From Anaerolineaceae bacterium (GTDB lineage: Bacteria > Chloroflexota > Anaerolineae > Anaerolineales > Villigracilaceae), in NCBI GenBank assembly GCA_009885945.1, contig VFJR01000134.1, positions 1 to 32,385 of the forward strand: a stretch of 32,385 nt of DNA, read 5' to 3'. Shown here in pieces: positions 27,100 to 32,385 of the stretch. Each line of letters begins with the position of its first letter. Position 1 is the stretch's first letter. The notes under the pieces are model-generated. The model was not told the DNA's origin, made no database searches, and saw only the letters and a program-made list of their open reading frames with translations. The position numbers were made by a program, and so were the translations under genes.

Positions 27100-27133
27100 A
27101 TTTAGTTAATCCTCTCAACGAGTATAAGAATAA

Positions 27134-27147
27134 AAGGCTTACGCCTT
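27134..27147 (-). promoter_or_regulatory. Small hairpin in the leader of the pyrophosphatase mRNA
   Basis: AAGGC-GTAA-GCCTT on the minus strand lies near the predicted 5' end of the hppA transcript, followed by TTATTCTT. It could be a weak terminator for the amidase, a 5' protective stem, or both. Confidence 0.5.
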
Positions 27148-27157
27148 AAGCGAATGG

Positions 27158-27186
27158 ATTTTACAGGCGGGCAGATGATGTGTCAA
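27158..27186 (-). promoter_or_regulatory. Sigma-70-type promoter of hppA
   Basis: On the minus strand TTGACA (27186-27181) and TAAAAT (27163-27158) are 17 bases apart, an ideal spacing. It starts 14 bases after the amidase stop and gives a leader of about 50 bases. Confidence 0.8.
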
Positions 27187-27199
27187 GCAAAATATTTTC

Positions 27200-28612
27200 T
27201 TACAATGCTATTTTCGGATGGCGCTTCCAAAGCTGGGTGGCTTGCTCGAAGGCATAGCCAAGTTGCAACACGCCCCAGTCATCACGATGACGGCCGACGA
27301 TCTGTATACCTACTGGTAATCCTGTTTGTGCATCAAATGCGCTAGGCACGGATAACGCAGGGTTGCCCACTACAGAGATGTAATAACATGATTTCATCCA
27401 GTCAATATAGGTCAGCATTTTTTGACCATCAATCTCTGTTGGATAGGGCTGGTTGACATCAAAAGGCAAAACCTGACTAACGGGCATAATCAGAAACTCA
27501 TATTTTTCCATGAACTCGCGCAAACGATGAAATAATTGAGTGCGCCTCATCTCTAAGCCCGCTAACTGCGGGCCGATAAGAGGTAAGCCTTGCTCTATGT
27601 TCCAAATAATTGTGTCTTTTAATTTATCTTTATGGAAGGCATATTCTTCAGAAAGACCAGCTTCAAAATTCCACGCCCGCAATGCTTTGAAGATTTCATC
27701 CGCATCTGAAAAATCGAGAGCAACTTCATCAATTACACATCCGAGGGCTTCAAACGTTTTCCGTGTTGAATTGAGCGCCTGAGTTACTTCGGTTTGATAA
27801 GGCAGACCAAAATCAACCCAGGCAACGCGCGTCCCTTTAAAATCACGCCCTAGGGGTTGAGCAAATATTTCTGCAGGTTCAGCCAAAGAGATAGGAGAAC
27901 GCGCATCAGCGCCTGCAATAGCAGATAAAACAAGCGCAACATCTGCAACTGTACGCGCCATTGGACCATCTACCGAAAGCGTAAACCAAGCATTTTCAGT
28001 GGGCCATGAGGGCACACGTCCAGGCGAAGGTCTTAGCCCAACCACATTGCAAAAACTAGCTGGGTTGCGCAAAGAACCACCCATGTCGCTTCCGTCTGCA
28101 ATCGGGATTAATCCGCAAGCCAATGCAGATGCCGCCCCTCCGCTGCTGCCTCCGCTTGTGCGTGTCAGATCATATGGATTGCGAGTAGCCCCAAAGATGG
28201 GATTAAAAGTCTGCGAACCCGCCCCAAATTCAGGAACATTCGTTTTCCCGAGCATGATTGCCCCTGCGCGTTTAAAACGTTCCACCAAAAGAGAATCCTC
28301 TTCAGGAATGTTATCTTGATAAATAGGGGAACCGAAGGTAGTGCGGATTCCACGCGTTGGCTGTAAGTCTTTATGCGCAATCGGCAAACCATGCAAAGGA
28401 CCAAGAACTTCGCCACGCATTCTGGCGGCATCAACCAATTCTGCATCTGCCAAGGCGCGCTCAGCTACCAGGGTGATGATTGCATTGATCTGCGGATTGA
28501 CGCGCTCAATCTGTGCCAAATGCGCCAACACAACTTCTCGGGCAGATATTTCTTTATTGCGTAAAAGCTGAGCCAATTCAGTTGCTGGCAAAAAACAAAG
28601 AGTAGTTGACAT
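27200..28612 (-). CDS. Amidase-signature family amidohydrolase
   Basis: A 470-residue enzyme with the Ser-cisSer-Lys triad: Lys81 in LPIAHKD, Ser156 in TSGGSSGGAAS, and Ser180 in DMGGSLRNPA (Asn replaces the more common Ile/Tyr before Pro). The 24-residue gap between the two Ser residues is the family norm. It hydrolyses an amide; the substrate is not evident. It lacks neighbouring GatB/GatC genes, so a free amidase is more likely than a GatA subunit. ATG 28612 has AGGA eight bases upstream. It reads toward hppA and is probably transcribed separately from it. Confidence 0.9.
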   Translation of the reverse strand: MSTTLCFLPATELAQLLRNKEISAREVVLAHLAQIERVNPQINAIITLVAERALADAELVDAARMRGEVLGPLHGLPIAHKDLQPTRGIRTTFGSPIYQDNIPEEDSLLVERFKRAGAIMLGKTNVPEFGAGSQTFNPIFGATRNPYDLTRTSGGSSGGAASALACGLIPIADGSDMGGSLRNPASFCNVVGLRPSPGRVPSWPTENAWFTLSVDGPMARTVADVALVLSAIAGADARSPISLAEPAEIFAQPLGRDFKGTRVAWVDFGLPYQTEVTQALNSTRKTFEALGCVIDEVALDFSDADEIFKALRAWNFEAGLSEEYAFHKDKLKDTIIWNIEQGLPLIGPQLAGLEMRRTQLFHRLREFMEKYEFLIMPVSQVLPFDVNQPYPTEIDGQKMLTYIDWMKSCYYISVVGNPALSVPSAFDAQTGLPVGIQIVGRHRDDWGVLQLGYAFEQATQLWKRHPKIAL

Positions 28613-28728
28613 AAGAGGAATCCTAAGAATGATATTTTGAGACCATCATTGCCTATCTTGTCAACGCATATTCATCATGATCGACAGTGGCAAAACCTCA
28701 AAGATTAGGCTTTAGTCATTTTGCTGGA

Positions 28729-30045
28729 TTATGCTCCTGCTTTTTTTATATATATATTCATAATCTGCTGAGCCAGCTTGGCAGAATCGTGCCGCCAGGG
28801 ATGTCCGTCATCAATTAGATCAGCATAAACAGTGTGCTCGTCCGAGAGTGTTTTGGTATCTGCACGCACCCATTGCGAAGATTCACCAACATCGCCTTGG
28901 TAATTATTATTACACAAAACGTAATCGAAAACTCTCTCGCCGACATGGCTTTCCAAAGCAACTATATGGTCGTGCACAGTGTACGAATCTGTTTCACCAG
29001 ATTGTGTGGCAATATTGCTGACATATATCTTTACCCCACGACTAACGCGAATCGCAGATAAAAGATCATGCACTAGCAAGTTAGGCAAAATACTTGTATA
29101 CAAACTGCCAGGTCCTACAACAATAATATCTGCGTTAAGGATAGCTTTGATCACTGGCGGATAGGCATTTGCATTATCAGGTTCAAGCCACACACGCCGA
29201 ACACGCCCCGCCATATTGGGAATCTTACTCTCCCCTTCTACACGCACCTCATTATTTGAATGCGGCAATTCCATACTTGCCACCAAGTTTACATTGTGTA
29301 ATGTAGATGGAAGTACGCGTCCATTCACCGAAAGCACGCGCCCAGATTCTGCTACTGCGGATTCAAAACTACCCGTAATGTCTGCCAATGCCGTAATAAA
29401 AAGGTTTCCAAAGGAATGTCCATCCAACTCAGACGAACCGCTAAAACGATATTGAAAAAGCTGAGTAAGCATGTCTTCATCGTTTGATAATGCCGCAAGG
29501 CAATTGCGAATATCCCCCGGCGGAAGTATCCCAAAGCTCTCGCGTAATCTCCCTGATGAACCGCCATCATCTGCCACAGTGACAACTGCGGTCAAATTAC
29601 GGGTATGATTTTTCAAACCGCGCAACAATGTAGAAAGCCCATGCCCCCCGCCAATAGCCACAATATGCGCGCCACTCTCCCGTAGACGAAAATCTGTCAG
29701 CTGATCAAATAAATCGGAGCCGGGGCGGATAAACGGTCGCAATAAAGAACGATTAAGTTGATAAATCCCGACGATCACTAGGCTAATTCCCAAACCGCCG
29801 AAAATAATCGCCCTCAACAGCCTTGGAAAAAAACGTAATGAAATATAAGATAGGATCGTTAACAAAGTTGGATTAGTAGAATCCGTGCGGTATAGATCCA
29901 ACAATGCAATGGCAAAACCAACCCCCAGCATAGTGATGCCAGCTAGGATCATCGCATACCATCGCTTAATCCCTAATCCGGGTCTTAACCAACGCAAAAG
30001 GTCACGTACATCAGAACAAAAATTCGTAAAAATATCTTTAATCAT
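28729..30045 (-). CDS. yvcK: YvcK/CofD-like UDP-GlcNAc-binding factor with membrane anchor
   Basis: A 438-residue protein. Two membrane segments (about 31-50 and 79-97) come before the CofD-like domain. That domain has IGGGHGLSTLLRGLK (131-145), ADDGGSSGRLRESFG (158-172) and LPPGDIRNCL (174-183), the YvcK signatures; YvcK binds UDP-GlcNAc and supports cell-wall growth and gluconeogenic carbon use. The anchor is an addition compared with the soluble form. There is no ribosome site before ATG 30045, and TATTAT ends six bases before it, so the message may be leaderless. A weak hairpin (28690-28724) lies downstream. It is divergent from the ROK kinase gene. Confidence 0.92.
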   Translation of the reverse strand: MIKDIFTNFCSDVRDLLRWLRPGLGIKRWYAMILAGITMLGVGFAIALLDLYRTDSTNPTLLTILSYISLRFFPRLLRAIIFGGLGISLVIVGIYQLNRSLLRPFIRPGSDLFDQLTDFRLRESGAHIVAIGGGHGLSTLLRGLKNHTRNLTAVVTVADDGGSSGRLRESFGILPPGDIRNCLAALSNDEDMLTQLFQYRFSGSSELDGHSFGNLFITALADITGSFESAVAESGRVLSVNGRVLPSTLHNVNLVASMELPHSNNEVRVEGESKIPNMAGRVRRVWLEPDNANAYPPVIKAILNADIIVVGPGSLYTSILPNLLVHDLLSAIRVSRGVKIYVSNIATQSGETDSYTVHDHIVALESHVGERVFDYVLCNNNYQGDVGESSQWVRADTKTLSDEHTVYADLIDDGHPWRHDSAKLAQQIMNIYIKKAGA

Positions 30046-30051
30046 AGAAAA

Positions 30052-30057
30052 ATAATA
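30052..30057 (-). promoter_or_regulatory. Extended -10 box giving a leaderless yvcK transcript
   Basis: On the minus strand TGG-TATTAT, with six bases between TATTAT and the ATG, puts the start site at or next to the start codon. No good -35 was seen, but the upstream TG fits an extended -10 promoter. Confidence 0.6.
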
Positions 30058-30093
30058 CCATATTCGCCTTTATTCCCGCGTTGGTCACTACGG

Positions 30094-30099
30094 TATAAT
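30094..30099 (+). promoter_or_regulatory. -10 box giving a leaderless ROK-kinase transcript
   Basis: A consensus TATAAT ends seven bases before ATG 30107, so transcription should begin at or next to the A of the start codon. There is no ribosome site. The -35 region is weak. Confidence 0.65.
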
Positions 30100-30106
30100 A
30101 GCTGTT

Positions 30107-31048
30107 ATGAACAATGTTATTGCTGTAGATATTGGCGGCACGCACTTGCGCGCCGCTTGTTATCTCAACGGACAAACCAAACCTTCCGCGCAAAATCGAA
30201 TCCGAACACTTGCAGACCAACCAGGTTCCTTCAAGCGCTTGCTTGAAACCATCGAGTCAGTCTTCCCGAAAAACGATTCCGTTTCTGCCATTGGTGTTGC
30301 ATCTCCCGGTCCTTTAAACCCACATAGCGGAGTATTGATTTCGCCTCCAAATAACAAAGAACTGCACAACTTTCCGTTAACAGAAAAACTTGCCGAACAT
30401 TTTGGAGTTCCTGTTTTTTTGGACAATGATGCCAACCTTGCCTGCCTCTCAGAGTGGAAGTTTGGCGCTGGTCAGGGACATGCCAATGTTTTATATTTAA
30501 CCGTCAGCACTGGTATTGGCGGCGGTGCTATTGTCAATAATCAGTTACTACAAGGGTTTCACGGGCTTGGCGCAGAACTTGGTCACATCATCATTGACCC
30601 AAACGGACCTTTATGCGGATGTGGCAAACACGGGCACCTGGAATCCTTTTCAAGCGGACCAGCCATAGTACGCTACGTCCGCGAACAAATAGAAGTTGGA
30701 ACAAAAACAACGCTTCTATCTGACCCGAGCCTGTCTCCGCTTCAAATAGCAGAAGCGGCGCTGAAAGGGGATGCGCTTGCAATTTCCGCCTTCGATCGTG
30801 CGGGCTATTATCTAGGCATAGCCGTCGCCAATTTTCTCGCCTCTTTCGATCCCTCTATTTTAATCTTTGGAGGCGGCGTTTCTCAAACTGGTGACTTGCT
30901 GTTCAAACCATTTCACAAAAGTTTGAAAGAGCATATATTTGACTTACATTATTTAGAAAATCTGATCATTACGAAAGCCGCACTCGGCGATGATGCAGGG
31001 CTGTATGGCGCACGCGCACTAGCAGAAATGAAGCTAAATTCTATTTAA
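30107..31048 (+). CDS. ROK-family sugar kinase (glucokinase-like)
   Basis: A 313-residue kinase that phosphorylates glucose or a related sugar with ATP. The phosphate loop is VDIGGTHLR (7-15); sugar-binding and catalytic residues are in LDNDANLACL (Asp108) and GAELGHI (Glu157, His160). The zinc motif reads CGCGKHGHLES (170-180), so the usual third Cys is His177; the zinc site may still work. The DNA-binding N-terminus of ROK repressors is absent, so this is an enzyme. It is divergent from yvcK, which acts in cell-wall sugar and central-carbon supply. No ribosome site was found; the message seems leaderless. Confidence 0.9.
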   Translation: MNNVIAVDIGGTHLRAACYLNGQTKPSAQNRIRTLADQPGSFKRLLETIESVFPKNDSVSAIGVASPGPLNPHSGVLISPPNNKELHNFPLTEKLAEHFGVPVFLDNDANLACLSEWKFGAGQGHANVLYLTVSTGIGGGAIVNNQLLQGFHGLGAELGHIIIDPNGPLCGCGKHGHLESFSSGPAIVRYVREQIEVGTKTTLLSDPSLSPLQIAEAALKGDALAISAFDRAGYYLGIAVANFLASFDPSILIFGGGVSQTGDLLFKPFHKSLKEHIFDLHYLENLIITKAALGDDAGLYGARALAEMKLNSI

Positions 31049-31117
31049 CAGTACCAAAAAGTCAAAGACCCTCACACTTACAAATAAAAGTTTAACAAGT
31101 TAACTACAGGAGAATTT

Positions 31118-32385
31118 ATGACCCAAAAGAACCTACCCGGCCCCAAAGCCAAAGCAATGATCGAACGTGACCAAAAAGTGATCTCACCTTCTTATCCGCG
31201 CGGATATCCCTTCGTGATGGATCACGGCAAAGGCAGTGAAGTGTGGGATGTAGATGGAAATCGGTTTCTTGATTTCATGGGCGGCATCGCCGTAGTTTCC
31301 ACAGGCTATTCCCATCCAAAAGTAGTGAAAGCCATTCAAGAACAAGCCGAAAAATTTATTCATATTTCTTCAGATTTTTATCATGAAAATTGGGTACGGC
31401 TCGGTGAGAAGTTAGACGAGATCGCGCCTTTCAAAGAAGACGCACTTTCATTCATGACCAACTCCGGCACTGAAGCAGTAGAGACCGCCATTAAATTAGC
31501 GCGTTACCACACCGGGCGTACAAACTTTATCGGTTTTACTGGAGCATTTCACGGGCGCACCATGGGTGCTGTTACTTTCACTGCCAGCAAGGCAAAGTAT
31601 CATAATGGTTTTTATCCATTGATGAACGGTGTTACTCATGCGCCATTTCCCAATCCATACCGCCCTGTTTTAGAAAGACGCAAAGGCGAAGATTATGGCG
31701 AAGCAGTGGTACGTTATATAGAAGAAGAGATACTTGGTCAAATTCTGCCAGCCGATGAAGTAGCCGGCATTTTAGTTGAAACTATACAAGGAGAAGGCGG
31801 ATATATTGTCCCGCCTGATGGTTTTTACCCTGCCCTGCGCAAATTATGTGACCAACACGGCATCTTAATGATTCTAGACGAAGTGCAAAGCGGGATGGGA
31901 CGCACCGGCAAATGGTGGGCGATTGATCACTTTGGCGTTGAACCCGATATGATCACCGCCGCAAAAGGCATTGCTTCAGGAATGCCCCTTGGAGCTTGCA
32001 TTGCACGCAAATCCGTCATGGACTGGGAGGCGGGCACGCATGGCAACACCTATGGTGGAAATCCAATCTCCTGCGCAGCAGCATTGGCAACCATTGACTT
32101 AATCGAAACTGGTTTTATGAAGAACGCCGCTGAAGTTGGTCAATACGCCTTAGATGCGCTTGAAGAAATTCAACAAAGACATCCAAGCATTGGTCAAGTG
32201 CGTGGTAAGGGGTTAATGATCGGGGTTGAATTTGTCAAAGACCGCGAAACCAAAGAACCAGCCAAAGAACTCACCGACCGTGTTGTTGACCTTGGCTACG
32301 AAAGGGGTTTGCTCATGCTCTCCTGTGGCAAGAGCGTCATCCGCATTGCTCCGCCATTATCCATGAGTAAGTCTGAAATGGACGA
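31118..32385 (+). CDS. Class-III PLP aminotransferase (GabT/ArgD-like, partial, 3' end off window)
   Basis: 422 complete codons are visible; the family is usually about 440-450 long, so only a short C-terminus is missing. It moves an amino group from an omega-amino acid or ornithine-type substrate to 2-oxoglutarate. SFMTNSGTEAVETAIKLAR (111-129) binds the PLP phosphate, ILDEVQSGMGRTGKWW (252-267) holds Asp254, and Lys283 in TAAKGIASGMPLGA is the PLP Schiff-base lysine. The pattern is closest to 4-aminobutyrate/acetylornithine-type enzymes; the exact substrate is not clear. AGGAGA lies just upstream of ATG 31118. The gene starts 69 bases after the ROK gene, and no terminator is seen between them. 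Confidence 0.92.
   Translation, partial: MTQKNLPGPKAKAMIERDQKVISPSYPRGYPFVMDHGKGSEVWDVDGNRFLDFMGGIAVVSTGYSHPKVVKAIQEQAEKFIHISSDFYHENWVRLGEKLDEIAPFKEDALSFMTNSGTEAVETAIKLARYHTGRTNFIGFTGAFHGRTMGAVTFTASKAKYHNGFYPLMNGVTHAPFPNPYRPVLERRKGEDYGEAVVRYIEEEILGQILPADEVAGILVETIQGEGGYIVPPDGFYPALRKLCDQHGILMILDEVQSGMGRTGKWWAIDHFGVEPDMITAAKGIASGMPLGACIARKSVMDWEAGTHGNTYGGNPISCAAALATIDLIETGFMKNAAEVGQYALDALEEIQQRHPSIGQVRGKGLMIGVEFVKDRETKEPAKELTDRVVDLGYERGLLMLSCGKSVIRIAPPLSMSKSEMD

Overview
The window looks like chromosomal DNA from a Chloroflexota bacterium, most likely of the Anaerolineae. This is inferred from gene content and from the moderate, AT-leaning base composition: a GldA/F/G-like ABC operon ending in a DUF4340 protein, a CoxD/CoxE-like MoxR + VWA pair, a vegetative sigma factor with an acidic N-terminus, a membrane pyrophosphatase, and a membrane-anchored YvcK. 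No rRNA, tRNA, CRISPR array or transposase gene was seen. A marker search would be needed to fix the taxonomy.

Layout. At 1-3620 (minus strand) lie a sensor-like protein with an internal duplication, cut by the window edge, and a hybrid histidine kinase. The region 3651-18300 is accessory and mosaic. It holds a GNAT acetyltransferase, a 25-codon remnant of a second moxR gene, a stand-alone adenylation enzyme, moxR, a PAPS-type sulfotransferase, a reversed polytopic membrane protein (GT-C-like), the VWA partner of moxR, a type IIG restriction-modification gene with an in-frame palindromic repeat, a small HEPN-motif gene and a leftover copy of the RM gene tail. A hotdog thioesterase, a YUCCA/FMO-like flavin monooxygenase and a membrane acyltransferase follow. 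At 18328-19213 there are two tandem paralogous lipoproteins (minus). The region 19318-32385 is housekeeping-like: the ABC/GldG/DUF4340 operon with a clear promoter, the main sigma factor with its own promoter and 5' hairpin, a K+-independent type H+-pyrophosphatase (minus), an amidase (minus), YvcK (minus), a ROK sugar kinase (plus) divergent from YvcK, and a class-III aminotransferase cut by the right edge.

How the genes work together. MoxR and VWA normally form an ATPase/metal-site chaperone pair; here other genes separate them, and a remnant of a second moxR lies upstream. The RM gene and the HEPN gene are two bases apart and probably co-transcribed, a candidate defence unit that recalls the PrrC type of RM-linked RNase. 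The ABC operon probably acts in envelope or surface-polymer export. Two gene-remnant scars (4509-4583 and 15366-15428) and several hairpin repeats mark the left half as a zone of repeated recombination. The best leads are the RM-HEPN pair with its duplicated tail, the split moxR-VWA pair with its remnant, the in-frame repeat in the RM enzyme, and the apparently leaderless divergent yvcK/ROK promoter pair.
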